Assembly: GCF_036388275.1 (NCBI RefSeq)
Contig: NZ_DASVSF010000061.1
Span: forward strand, 1-64,000
Length of the DNA stretch: 64,000 nt
Direction: 5' to 3'
Source: Longimicrobium sp.
Lineage (GTDB): Bacteria; Gemmatimonadota; Gemmatimonadetes; Longimicrobiales; Longimicrobiaceae
The position numbers were made by a program, and so were the translations under genes. The stretch's first letter is position 1; each line of letters begins with the position of its first letter. The notes beneath the pieces were generated by a model. It saw only the letters and a program-made list of their open reading frames with translations, searched no databases and was not told the origin of the DNA. Below, piece by piece: positions 8,875-17,089 of this stretch.

Positions 8875-9273
8875 TCAGTACGGCTTGTCGGGGCGGGTGG
8901 CGGGGCCGCCGGCTTCCACCCGCTCCCAGTACGAGGCGCGCGACGGGTCGGCCTTCAGCGACAGGCGGTCCTTGCCCAGCAGCCGCAGCACGATGGCGAT
9001 GGGCGTAACGATCAGAAAGTAGCTCAGCGCCAGCAGGACGAAGGTGCTCACGATGGAGATCTTCATCGCGAACGCCATCCACCACCGCTCCACCGGCCGC
9101 AGCACCCCCGGCGCCACCAGCCCCAGCACCAGGAACACCGCGCCGATCCCCAGCATCCAGGGCGCCGCCGGCCGCCCGCGCCACAGCAGGAATCCGCCGA
9201 TCAGCGCCAGCGGGGCCGCCATCACCAAGCCGAACCTGCGCAGGTCGGCGGCCGTCTTTTCCCGGTTCTTCAT
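8875..9273 (-). CDS. SxtJ-like membrane protein
   Basis: A 132-residue protein with three hydrophobic helices (about 13-30, 38-58 and 66-95) and a short polar tail ending RPDKPY. Length, topology and position directly after a carbamoyltransferase match the SxtJ family, named from saxitoxin gene clusters but found widely in unrelated bacteria. The start lies 8 bases beyond the carbamoyltransferase stop. The biochemical function is not established. A role in membrane tethering of the carbamoyltransferase is speculation. Confidence 0.8.
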   Translation of the reverse strand: MKNREKTAADLRRFGLVMAAPLALIGGFLLWRGRPAAPWMLGIGAVFLVLGLVAPGVLRPVERWWMAFAMKISIVSTFVLLALSYFLIVTPIAIVLRLLGKDRLSLKADPSRASYWERVEAGGPATRPDKPY

Positions 9274-9280
9274 CGCCCCC

Positions 9281-11104
9281 TCAATCCAGCTCGAGCCGGG
9301 CGCGCCAGTCCGCGTCGTCGGCCAGCGGCGGCTGCTCGGCCTTCAGCAGCACCATGTCCTCCAGCACCAGCGCGTCCATCCCCGTGCGCATGAAGCAGAC
9401 GTACGCGTCCTCCGGCGTGCAGACGATGGGCTCGCCGCGCACGTTGAACGAGGTGTTGATCACCACGCCGTAGCCCGTGCGCTTCTTCACCTCCTCGAGC
9501 AGGCGATGGTAGCGCGGGTGGTCGCGCGGGTCCACCGTCTGGATGCGCGCCGAGTAGTCGACGTGCGTGACCGCCGGCACTACGCTGCGCGGCACGTTCA
9601 GCTTGTCGATCCCGAACAGCCCTCGGTCCTCGTCCGTCGCCGCCGTCCGGTACCTCTCCCGCACGGGGGCCACGAGCATCATGTACGGCGACTCGCGATC
9701 CAGCTCGAACAGCTCCGCTGCGTCTTCGCGCAGGCACGACGGGGCGAAGGGGCGGAACGATTCGCGGTACTTGATCTTCAGGTTCATCACCGACTGCATG
9801 CGGGTGCTGCGCGCATCGCCCAAAATGCTGCGCGCCCCCAGCGCCCGCGGGCCGAACTCCATCTGCCCCGCGAACCAGCCGACGACGCTCCCCTCCGCGA
9901 TCAGCCCCGCCGCCACCCCGGCCGCCTCGTCCCCGGCGTAGCGGCGATATGGGACGCCCTTCTCGCGCAGCCACGCCTCGATCCCGTCCGGCTCGAACGC
10001 CGGCCCCAGGAACGAGCCCCGCTGGGCGTCGCGCCCCGGGTGGACCGTCCGCGGCTGGTCCAGCACCTGGTGCCAGGCGAAGAGCGCGGCCCCCAGCGCT
10101 CCGCCCGCGTCGCCCGCCGCGGGCTGGATCCAGATGTCGTCGAAGATCCCTTCGCGCAGGATGCGGCCGTTGCCCACGCAGTTCAGCGCCACGCCGCCGG
10201 CCAGGCACAGGTTGCGCTCGCCCGTCTCCTTCCGAACGTGGCGCGCGGTACGGAGCATCAGCTCTTCGGTGACGTCCTGGATGGAGCGCGCCAGGTCCAT
10301 CTCGCGCTGCGTCAGCGGCGACTCGGGGGTGCGCGGCGGCGCGCCGAAGAGCTGGTGAAAGCTCTCCGACGTCATCGTGAGGCCCCGCGTGTAGTTGAAG
10401 TGCTTCATGTTCAGCCGGAACGAGCCGTCCTCGCGAACGTCCATCAGCTCGTCCATGATCAGCCTGGCGTACTTGGGCTCGCCGTACGGAGCCAGCCCCA
10501 TCACCTTGTACTCGCCGGAGTTCACGCGGAATCCCAGGTAGTACGTCATCGCCGAGTACAGCAGCCCCAGGCTGTGGGGAAACTTCATCTCGTACTGCAG
10601 GTCCACGTGGTTGCCGGCGCCCACGCCCCACGAGGCGGTGGCCCACTCGCCCACGCCGTCGAAGGTGATGACCGCCGCGCGTTCGAACGGTGACGGGAAG
10701 AACGCCGACGCCGCGTGCGATTGGTGGTGCTCGGGATACAGCAGGTCGCGGTCGATGCCCAGCTCGTCCTGCACCACGTCGCCCATCCACAGCTTTTCCT
10801 TCAGCCACAGCGGCATCGCCTTCACCCACGACGAAAAGCCGGATGGCGCGTAGGCCAGGTACGTTTCCAGCAGCCGCTCGAACTTGAGCCAGGGCTTGTC
10901 GTAGAACGCCACGTGGTCCAGCTGCTCCGCCGTGATCCCCGCCTCGCGCAGGCAGTACTCCACGGCGCCGCTGGGAAAGGCCGCATCGTGCTTACGTCGC
11001 GTGAACCGCTCTTCCTGTGCGGCCGCGACGATCTCGCCGTCCCGCACCAGGCAGGCGGCGGAATCGTGGTAGAACGCGGAGATGCCCAGGATGTGAATGG
11101 CCAT
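9281..11104 (-). CDS. Carbamoyltransferase (NodU/CmcH/TobZ family)
   Basis: A 607-residue cytosolic enzyme of the family that transfers a carbamoyl group from carbamoyl phosphate, through carbamoyl-AMP, to a hydroxyl on a sugar or natural product. The N-terminal Kae1-like half begins MAIHILGISAFYHDSAAC, with HHQSHAASAFF further in. The C-terminal YrdC-like half contains FGPRALGARSILGDAR and RPFAPS, and ends with YGVVINTSFNVRGEPIVCTP. Start ATG 11104 gives this canonical N-terminus; the frame stays open upstream but is not protein-like there. It leads a three-gene unit with SxtJ-like and DUF5989 proteins. The acceptor is unknown and no polyketide or antibiotic genes are adjacent. Confidence 0.93.
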   Translation of the reverse strand: MAIHILGISAFYHDSAACLVRDGEIVAAAQEERFTRRKHDAAFPSGAVEYCLREAGITAEQLDHVAFYDKPWLKFERLLETYLAYAPSGFSSWVKAMPLWLKEKLWMGDVVQDELGIDRDLLYPEHHQSHAASAFFPSPFERAAVITFDGVGEWATASWGVGAGNHVDLQYEMKFPHSLGLLYSAMTYYLGFRVNSGEYKVMGLAPYGEPKYARLIMDELMDVREDGSFRLNMKHFNYTRGLTMTSESFHQLFGAPPRTPESPLTQREMDLARSIQDVTEELMLRTARHVRKETGERNLCLAGGVALNCVGNGRILREGIFDDIWIQPAAGDAGGALGAALFAWHQVLDQPRTVHPGRDAQRGSFLGPAFEPDGIEAWLREKGVPYRRYAGDEAAGVAAGLIAEGSVVGWFAGQMEFGPRALGARSILGDARSTRMQSVMNLKIKYRESFRPFAPSCLREDAAELFELDRESPYMMLVAPVRERYRTAATDEDRGLFGIDKLNVPRSVVPAVTHVDYSARIQTVDPRDHPRYHRLLEEVKKRTGYGVVINTSFNVRGEPIVCTPEDAYVCFMRTGMDALVLEDMVLLKAEQPPLADDADWRARLELD

Positions 11105-11227
11105 TCGGGATGCGGTGGGGGAGCGGGTCGGGTGTGGTTTGATGTCGCGGTGGCCGCCATGAAGGCCGCAGGGTCCGCCCGGTGGGGTGGAGGTGCGACT
11201 GGATGCCATCCGAGCCGCAAGTCCGCA

Positions 11228-11280
11228 CGGGCGAATGAATTCGCTGCAACAAACACACGAAGTCCGCCTTCGCGGACTGG
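11228..11280. repeat. 53-bp direct repeat, copy 1, with internal hairpin
   Basis: This copy differs from the one at 11442-11494 at only two positions by eye. It contains an EcoRI-like GAATTC and a small inverted repeat, AGTCCGC-CTTC-GCGGACT. The 11105-11684 gap holds this, its partner and a GC-rich palindrome, with no credible gene. Confidence 0.85.
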
Positions 11281-11334
11281 CTTGCCCGGGTGTCGGTCGA
11301 AGCCAGGCGCGCGCCCGGAAGGTGGTGCAGTTCT

Positions 11335-11362
11335 CCCCCTCTCCCGCTTGCGAGAGAGGGGG
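11335..11362. repeat. GC-rich palindrome of REP-like type
   Basis: A 9-bp stem (CCCCCTCTC with GAGAGGGGG) around an 11-base loop, followed by GGCCGGGGGGAGAGGG. It has the same style as the palindromes at 37127-37340. It lies between the two 53-bp repeats. Confidence 0.6.
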
Positions 11363-11441
11363 CCGGGGGGAGAGGGCAGCCGGGGCTCGCACGGCCCTCT
11401 CCGAAGCGCTCGGACCTGCGTTTTTGGAACGCCCGCGGCCG

Positions 11442-11494
11442 CGGGCGAATGAATTCGCTGCAACGACCACACGAAGTCCGCCTTCGCGGACTGG
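11442..11494. repeat. 53-bp direct repeat, copy 2
   Basis: Same sequence as 11228-11280 except near the centre (GACC versus AAAC), including the AGTCCGC/GCGGACT hairpin. The two copies are 214 bases apart in the same orientation, so this is an interspersed repeat rather than an array. Confidence 0.85.
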
Positions 11495-11684
11495 CCTGCT
11501 GTGGTGCAGGGGCGCCGGTGTGGCGCGCCCATGCTTTCGCCCAGCCAAGTGTATTCTACAAGGATTTTCGCGCGGCCACAGGTGCGCGGGCTTTCCAGGC
11601 CTTGCGCGCGGGGGTGGGGTGCCTGAGCTTGGGACGACTCGCGCGCACTTTCCTCGCGATCCCCTTCCTCCTCTCCCGCGTGAA

Positions 11685-12359
11685 ATGACGGCATCACCAG
11701 CGAGCATCACGTGGCGGGTGGAGGTTGGCGCGGACGCGGTCACGGCCGTGTACGAAGCCGCGGGGGATGCGCGTGGCGTGTTCGTGTTCGCGCATGGTGC
11801 CGGTGGCCGGATGGATGATGCCGGGATGCTGAGGCTGTCTGCGGCATTCCGCGCGCGCGGCTTGTCCACCGTGCGGTTCAACTTCGTGTATCGCGAGAAG
11901 GGGTCGGGCCGGCCGGACCCCATGCCGCGGCTGATGGAGTGCGTGTCGGCCGTCGTGGCGCGGGTGCGCGACGAGGTTGGCCCGCCGCTGCTGGTCATTG
12001 GCGGGCGGTCGATGGGGGGACGGGCCGCGTCGATGCTGGCTGCGGAGGGATTCGCGTGCGACGGGCTTCTCCTTCTCGCCTATCCGCTGCACCCCGACAA
12101 GCAACCCGAAAAGCTTCGCGACGCCCACCTGCCGTCCATCCACGCACCCGTGCTCTGCTTCAACGGCACTCGCGACGCGCTGTGCAGGCGCGACCTGATG
12201 GAGGCGACGCTGCAGCGCGTGGGCCCCAACTGGACGATGCACTGGCTGGAAGGCGCCGACCACTCGTTCCACGTGCTGAAGTCGTCCGGCCGCACCGACG
12301 AGCAGGTGGTGGACGAGGTGGCCGACACCACGCGCGGCTGGCTCGCGGGCTTACGCTGA
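11685..12359 (+). CDS. Alpha/beta hydrolase (dienelactone hydrolase/KANL3-Tex30-like)
   Basis: A 224-residue single-domain hydrolase. The nucleophile elbow is GGRSMGG with S109. The likely acid is D164 in NGTRDALC and the base H193 in EGADHSFHV. FVFAHGAGGRMDD near residue 36 forms the oxyanion loop. Length and motifs fit the small cytosolic KANL3/Tex30-type hydrolases. There is no signal peptide. The substrate is unknown. The start was chosen as the first ATG giving a complete fold. Confidence 0.88.
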   Translation: MTASPASITWRVEVGADAVTAVYEAAGDARGVFVFAHGAGGRMDDAGMLRLSAAFRARGLSTVRFNFVYREKGSGRPDPMPRLMECVSAVVARVRDEVGPPLLVIGGRSMGGRAASMLAAEGFACDGLLLLAYPLHPDKQPEKLRDAHLPSIHAPVLCFNGTRDALCRRDLMEATLQRVGPNWTMHWLEGADHSFHVLKSSGRTDEQVVDEVADTTRGWLAGLR

Positions 12360-12435
12360 TGGGCCACCTGACCCATGCGGCACGCGGCGATGGGCAGTAT
12401 CCGTTGTGGTACGTCCTGAACCTGGAGAGCTTTCG

Positions 12436-13914
12436 TTGAATCCGTCCGCAGCCGCACCGACCGATCCGCCGCAGACGGCCGCCGCGCCGCCCGCCAGCAC
12501 CGCCGCGCCCGCCGCCATCGCCGCGCCGGGGCGGCGCTACGACCGCTCCATCATCGAGGGCCCGCTGGCGCCCGCCGTGTGGAAGCTGGCGTGGCCCACC
12601 ATGCTGACGAACATCTTCGGCGGGCTGCAGGGCATCATCGACCACGTGATGGTGGGCCACTACGTGGGCTTCACCGCCAACGCCGGCATCGGGGTGGCCA
12701 CGCAGATCTGGATCGTCATCGTGGTCTTCATCATGTCGGTGTTCACGGGAATGAGCGTGCTGGTGGCGCGCTTCGTGGGCGCGGGCGACGAGGAGATGGC
12801 GGACCGCACGGTCTACCAGGCGTTCCTGACCGCCCTCGGCATCTCGCTGCTGGTGCTGGCGCCCGTGGGATGGTTTGCGGCGCCGGCACTGCTGACCCTG
12901 GTGAACGCCACCGCCGCCGTGCAGGCCGAGGCGCTGCCCTACCTGCGCATCTCCATGGTGTTCAGCAGCGGAATGCTGATCTTCTTCCTCACCAGCGGCG
13001 CCCTGCGCTCCGCGGGCGACGCGCGGACGCCCATGGTGCTGGGCATCGCCATGACGCTGATGAACATTGCCCTGAACGTGGTGTTCATCACCGGCGTGGG
13101 CCCCATTCCCGCCTACGGCACGGCCGGCGCGGCCATGGGAACGGTCATCGCGGCCGGGCTGCTGGGCGTGTACTCGCTCTTCAAGCTGTGGCACGGCGGA
13201 TGGGTGGTCTCGTTCCCCAAGGGCCGGGGATACGCGCCCGACTGGGGCATCATCAAGTCGCTCTTCCGCTTCGGCCTGCCGGCCGGGATCCAGGGGATCG
13301 CCATGAACGTGGGCGGGCTGCTGCTGCTGGCGTTCATCGGCTCGCTGGCGCAGAGCGCGGCGGCGCAGGCGGCGTACGCGGTGTCGTACGGGCAGCTCTT
13401 TTCGCTGGTCACCTGGACGTCGGTGGGGCTGATGGGCGCCGCCGCCGCCGTCGCCGGGCAGAACCTGGGCGCCGGCCAGCCGGACCGCGCCAACGAGGCG
13501 GTGCACGTGGCCGCGCGCATCGCCATGGCGGGCGCCGGCTTCCTGGGGCTGTTCTTCTTCTTCCTTCCCCGCACGCTGCTGGGCGTGTTCGGCATGGACG
13601 AGCCTGGGGTGGTGGACCTCGGCGTGCAGCTGCTGCGCATCCTGAGCGTTTCGGGGCTGATGATCGCCGTGGCGCTCACCTACACCGGCGGGCTGCAGGG
13701 CACGGGCGACACCAAGGGGCCGCTCTACATTTCCATCGTCTCGCAGGTGATGGTACCGCTGGGTATCTGCGCCGTCGTGGAGCGCGTGGCCACGCTGGAC
13801 CCGCTGGACATCTGGCTGGCGATCCTTGCGGGGCATACGACGCGCTGCGCGCTCAGCGTCCTCCGCTTCCGGCAGGGGAAGTGGCGGAACATCGCGGTGG
13901 ACGTCCGGCGGTAG
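12436..13914 (+). CDS. MATE family efflux transporter
   Basis: A 492-residue inner-membrane exporter with twelve predicted helices in two related halves. The N-terminal half reads WKLAWPTMLTNIFGGLQGIID and the second half FRFGLPAGIQGIAMNVGG, the usual MATE pseudo-repeat. Such proteins expel cationic drugs or metabolites using sodium or proton gradients. The first 45 residues are Ala/Pro-rich. TTG 12436 is preferred because GGAGAG lies 7 bases upstream; GTG 12406 is an alternative that adds ten residues. It follows the hydrolase gene by about 75 bases. Confidence 0.92.
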   Translation: MNPSAAAPTDPPQTAAAPPASTAAPAAIAAPGRRYDRSIIEGPLAPAVWKLAWPTMLTNIFGGLQGIIDHVMVGHYVGFTANAGIGVATQIWIVIVVFIMSVFTGMSVLVARFVGAGDEEMADRTVYQAFLTALGISLLVLAPVGWFAAPALLTLVNATAAVQAEALPYLRISMVFSSGMLIFFLTSGALRSAGDARTPMVLGIAMTLMNIALNVVFITGVGPIPAYGTAGAAMGTVIAAGLLGVYSLFKLWHGGWVVSFPKGRGYAPDWGIIKSLFRFGLPAGIQGIAMNVGGLLLLAFIGSLAQSAAAQAAYAVSYGQLFSLVTWTSVGLMGAAAAVAGQNLGAGQPDRANEAVHVAARIAMAGAGFLGLFFFFLPRTLLGVFGMDEPGVVDLGVQLLRILSVSGLMIAVALTYTGGLQGTGDTKGPLYISIVSQVMVPLGICAVVERVATLDPLDIWLAILAGHTTRCALSVLRFRQGKWRNIAVDVRR

Positions 13915-13925
13915 GGGCGAAGGAG

Positions 13926-14384
13926 ATGCGAAGATGCGCGCTCGCGGTGGCGGCCCTGGTGCTTGGCGCCGAGTCCGGGACTGCGCAGACACTGCCGGAC
14001 ACCGCGGGCCTGGTGAGCACGGTGGGAGCCCTGCTGGCGGACTCGATCGTCCCCGCGATCGGGCGGCGGAACCGGCTGGACGTGCTCCCGCCGGCGTCCG
14101 CGTTCGACTCCGCCGTAGCCACGCTGCTGCGGACCGTGCCCGAGGCCAGCCTGCCGGAGCGCCCCGGCTACCGCAGCTGGATCGGCACACGCGGCGTCGC
14201 GATGCGGGCCGACACCGCGGTCGTGCTGGTGGAAGTCGGCACGAGCTGGCCCCCACGGCCAGACGAGGCGATGACGGCGTACCACGACAAGCACAACCTG
14301 TTCTTCGTCCGCGGGCCCGGCGGCTGGCGCTGCGTCCGCCGCGAGTTCGTCAGCCACTCCGACATCGGCCTCGTGCGCGGGTAG
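13926..14384 (+). CDS. Secreted hypothetical protein
   Basis: A 152-residue protein with a cleavable signal peptide ending near GTAQ. The mature part contains RPGYRSWIGTRGVAM and HDKHNLFFVRGPGGWRCVRREF, suggesting a small beta-rich fold. No family recognised. It starts 11 bases after the MATE stop and is followed by a strong hairpin, so it closes that transcription unit. Confidence 0.65.
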   Translation: MRRCALAVAALVLGAESGTAQTLPDTAGLVSTVGALLADSIVPAIGRRNRLDVLPPASAFDSAVATLLRTVPEASLPERPGYRSWIGTRGVAMRADTAVVLVEVGTSWPPRPDEAMTAYHDKHNLFFVRGPGGWRCVRREFVSHSDIGLVRG

Positions 14385-14404
14385 AGCCCTTCCGCCGCGC
14401 CGCC

Positions 14405-14447
14405 AACGAGAACCGCCCCGGGCACCGTGCCCGGGGCGGTTCTCGTT
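14405..14447. terminator. 20-bp perfect hairpin, copy 1 of a duplicated terminator
   Basis: AACGAGAACCGCCCCGGGCA pairs perfectly with its complement across a CCG loop. It has no T-tract but follows a gene end by 20 bases. A near-identical hairpin lies at 17097-17129. Confidence 0.75.
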
Positions 14448-14470
14448 GTCCATCGACCATACTGCCAGGC

Positions 14471-14539
14471 TCACCGCGCGCGGGCCAGGTCGCGAACGGC
14501 GCCCGCCACTGTGCGCGTGCGCACCGTAGCGCGTCGGAC
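14471..14539 (-). pseudogene. Remnant 3' end of an LVIVP-type gene
   Basis: Read on the minus strand, these 23 codons end in AGAVRDLARAR and a TGA stop. The intact gene at 17158-19137 ends in the same eleven residues. Upstream of this the similarity fades, and no start or longer frame exists. It is the decayed end of a second copy. Confidence 0.65.
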
Positions 14540-14571
14540 CGGGGGCGTTCGCCACGAACTTCCGGAAACAT

Positions 14572-14600
14572 TTGACAGCGCACCGATCGAGACATACCTT
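14572..14600 (+). promoter_or_regulatory. Candidate sigma70-type promoter
   Basis: TTGACA at 14572-14577 is followed after 17 bases by TACCTT at 14595-14600. It lies about 110 bases before the lipoprotein start. The -35 is a perfect consensus; the -10 is weak. Confidence 0.45.
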
Positions 14601-14709
14601 GATCGCTGTGAGCGTCACCTCTGAACTGTGCGGCTCGTCGCGGAGCCGTCCCCCCATCGCCTCTGCTACGCAATCCCTGGCGCACCCCTCACAATGTTTG
14701 GAGCATTAC

Positions 14710-16326
14710 ATGAGCCGTATGAAGGTCGGTTTTGGTTGGAGGCGGTACATGCTTGCACTCGTATGGATGCTTGCGGCGAGTGCATGTACCGACGGGGCGC
14801 CCTCACCAACGGCAACGATTTCCGGTGCCGGTGCGGCGGCAAACCTCAATCGAAATAGCAGCCCGTACGGCTGCTTCGTCAGCAAGGCCGTGGAGGGGCT
14901 GCCCTATGCCTATGCGTACTCTCAGCTACCAGTGGATTTCCCACGCGCTGCGCTGGCTGCGGACGGTGGAACCCTGAAGTACCAGTTTCGACTGGAAGAA
15001 CCGGGCAAAAGTCCTGTGCTGCTCGCCAACTGCGTGATCCCTCGGACAAGGCTCGCTGTCCGGATCCTCGAGGCGCAGCTCCGCGTTCCCACGGATGCGC
15101 GATACCAGTACTCTCACCGCACCAAGGGCGACATCACCATCATGGAAGAAGGTGATTGCGCCTCGAAGGTGGGCGATATCTACGATGAGAACAAGACCTG
15201 CTTTACGCTTGAGACCATCGTGGCTGTCGGGCGCCCGCCAACCGGGGCAGGCACCGGTAGTCCGCCGGACGCCACCACCGGCCCCATCGTGTCGACGGAA
15301 CCGACCGAAAGTGCTGGTGGGGGTACGGGCGGCCAAGCGCCGTGCTGGAACTGCTCCTATGGCGATCCCATGCTCGTCTGCACGGCGCAGGTCCGCAGAG
15401 GTGAGACGGTCACTTGCTCGTCGAACATCACCGACGAGCTTACTACACGGGTGATCCGGTGGCGGTGGGCGGATACGAGCCACCTTTCCTTCGAGGAGAC
15501 CAACGCGGAGATGGTCTGGTCTGGAATGGCCGTCCATGGCGGAACGGTCACTCTCACGATAGAAGACTCGCACGGCGTGCGGGACTTGATGTCGAGCTTC
15601 GAAGTGACGAACCGGGGCTGGCGGTGGGACAATACCAAATGGAGCTTCGTTCAAGGGGGTGCACAGGTGTGCGAAAGCATGCCGGCCGCGGTACCAAGTT
15701 TCGTGCTGGGGTGGAACAGGTCCCGTAGCTCGTGCGCGGGAGTGCGCGTCGACCCGGATCCGCGGCAGGACGTGACAAATGGGTATACCATCGCCCAGGT
15801 ACCCTCGGGTCCGAACAACGGCGTCTGGTATGTGACATCGGCGAGCTACCGAATGGACCGTGGGTCCAACATCAATCCGAATGCGTTGCCAGGCGGCGCA
15901 CGCTTCCTCGTGTCGGATCCGGCGCAGGCACAGGAATGCCGGAACGGGGGAATGACCGGAACACAGATCTCCGCGAACTTTTATGAGTTCAACAAGTACT
16001 GCAAGGGCGTCGCCATGGATGCTTTCCTGAGTGCCGCGTGGGCGCATGAGGGGTTTGGAACCACGGGAGCAAACGGCCACGAATCCGTTGCGCGAGCGGC
16101 TGCTGCAACATTGCAGTACGATCCGTACGCCGCAATCGAACCTCTAGTCGCGGGTGAAGAGGCGCACCTGCGCGCGGGAGTGTTGAACCGAGCCTTCGAG
16201 CGAGGCGCAGAGCTTTCGAACTACTCGGCGGCCCATTCCAATGGTGCAAGCGGGAACTGGTCAGGTGTTATCTGGTTGTACGATCCGAACTCCGGATCGT
16301 TCGTCTCCGCTACCCACACTATGTGA
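14710..16326 (+). CDS. Large secreted lipoprotein, unknown family
   Basis: A 538-residue protein starting at ATG 14710, with GGAG 6 bases upstream; longer in-frame starts lack a signal peptide context. The signal peptide ends in a lipobox S-A-C (AASACTDG). A Thr/Pro/Gly-rich linker near residue 200 precedes a Cys-rich beta domain with PCWNCSYGDP and VTCSSN, likely disulphide-bonded and Ig-like. The C-terminal third contains AWAHEGFG and NGHESVARAA, then helices. The His/Glu spacing hints at a metal site but is not a known zincin motif. Base usage looks less GC-rich than the neighbours. It is followed after 11 bases by another secreted protein, and the pair lies between duplicated gene-end repeats. 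Confidence 0.75.
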   Translation: MSRMKVGFGWRRYMLALVWMLAASACTDGAPSPTATISGAGAAANLNRNSSPYGCFVSKAVEGLPYAYAYSQLPVDFPRAALAADGGTLKYQFRLEEPGKSPVLLANCVIPRTRLAVRILEAQLRVPTDARYQYSHRTKGDITIMEEGDCASKVGDIYDENKTCFTLETIVAVGRPPTGAGTGSPPDATTGPIVSTEPTESAGGGTGGQAPCWNCSYGDPMLVCTAQVRRGETVTCSSNITDELTTRVIRWRWADTSHLSFEETNAEMVWSGMAVHGGTVTLTIEDSHGVRDLMSSFEVTNRGWRWDNTKWSFVQGGAQVCESMPAAVPSFVLGWNRSRSSCAGVRVDPDPRQDVTNGYTIAQVPSGPNNGVWYVTSASYRMDRGSNINPNALPGGARFLVSDPAQAQECRNGGMTGTQISANFYEFNKYCKGVAMDAFLSAAWAHEGFGTTGANGHESVARAAAATLQYDPYAAIEPLVAGEEAHLRAGVLNRAFERGAELSNYSAAHSNGASGNWSGVIWLYDPNSGSFVSATHTM

Positions 16327-16337
16327 GGATGGGACCT

Positions 16338-17072
16338 ATGAAAGCCATTGCGATGTACAGGGCAGCCGTTCTGGCGCTGGCAACCGCTGCCGGGGTGCTC
16401 GCCTGCGTTCCCGTGAGCGCCCAACCGACGACGGAGGTAATCCGGACGCCCTCAGGATGGACGATCTCGCGCCCCGGGTCCACGCCCGGATCTTTCATGC
16501 GTATTGACGTCGGCCCGGTTCCGGTTCTCCTCGCGCGTTTTGACCGCGATCACCAAGGCGCGAACATTCCGGTCCTCGTCGTGGGATCGGTGCTCACGCA
16601 CGCCGACCGGCTCCCGGTTGCCATGATAGATTCCGTGCTCGACGGCCTGCAACGCCTTGCACTGACCTCTCCCAGGCGGGAGGTACGGACGGATGCCGTC
16701 GGTCTGCTCGCGTTCGCGGGTCAGCATTGGCCGAAACCGCGCTCCCCGCGGGCCGGCAATCGCCTTGCTGCCATCTACCGCGGCACTTCCGATACCGGCC
16801 TCCAGGCGCTACTGGTGGGCATGTCGCTGCCGCATCTGGCGGAGCCCGGGCCCGCGCTGCCAATACTGCGCGACGTGGCGATGCAGGCAGAGTCTCGGCA
16901 GGATTTTCCCGAGGCTTCCGTCTGGGCAGTCGAGAGTCTTGCCCGCATGGGAGACCCCGGCCGGGCTGTACTGCGCGATCTTCATCGCCGAGGAGCGGTG
17001 CGCAGCGCGGCGGCGCGGTCCAGGCTCGACGCCCTTGCCCGCACCGGGTTCCGCGAGCCGCCCCGGCCGTAG
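16338..17072 (+). CDS. Secreted helical-repeat protein, partner of the lipoprotein
   Basis: A 244-residue protein with a signal peptide ending near VSAQPT. A short beta region is followed by helical pairs such as LLVGMSLPHLAEPGPALPIL and ASVWAVESLARMGDPGRAVL, the spacing seen in HEAT-like repeats. The start at ATG 16338 has GGATGGGA upstream. It lies 11 bases after the lipoprotein gene, so the two are probably co-expressed in the envelope. No specific function can be assigned. Confidence 0.68.
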   Translation: MKAIAMYRAAVLALATAAGVLACVPVSAQPTTEVIRTPSGWTISRPGSTPGSFMRIDVGPVPVLLARFDRDHQGANIPVLVVGSVLTHADRLPVAMIDSVLDGLQRLALTSPRREVRTDAVGLLAFAGQHWPKPRSPRAGNRLAAIYRGTSDTGLQALLVGMSLPHLAEPGPALPILRDVAMQAESRQDFPEASVWAVESLARMGDPGRAVLRDLHRRGAVRSAAARSRLDALARTGFREPPRP

Positions 17073-17089
17073 GAGCGTGCGGCGCGGCG

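Larger units (their letters stand above)
14404..14541. repeat. Direct repeat, copy 1 (terminator plus LVIVP gene end)
   Basis: About 135 bases here match 17090-17222 with scattered differences (roughly seven in eight positions by eye). The repeat covers the hairpin, the CATCGACC spacer and the last codons of the LVIVP-type gene. The two copies bracket the 14.7-17.1 kb gene pair. Confidence 0.75.

Noticed and set aside
9044..10693. Long plus-strand frame opposite the carbamoyltransferase
   Set aside because: It is antisense to a clearly conserved enzyme, is rich in Arg/His/Pro as expected from GC-driven open frames, and has no domain.
11228..11494. Possible CRISPR array
   Set aside because: Only two repeat copies, 214 bases apart, with no spacers of regular length and no cas genes.
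12160..14256. Long minus-strand frame across the MATE exporter gene
   Set aside because: His/Arg/Gln-rich shadow of a membrane-protein gene, with no start context and no domain.
14572..14709. Longer N-terminus for the lipoprotein from 14572
   Set aside because: It overlaps the promoter-like TTGACA, lacks a Shine-Dalgarno and would bury the signal peptide; ATG 14710 has GGAG and a clean lipobox.
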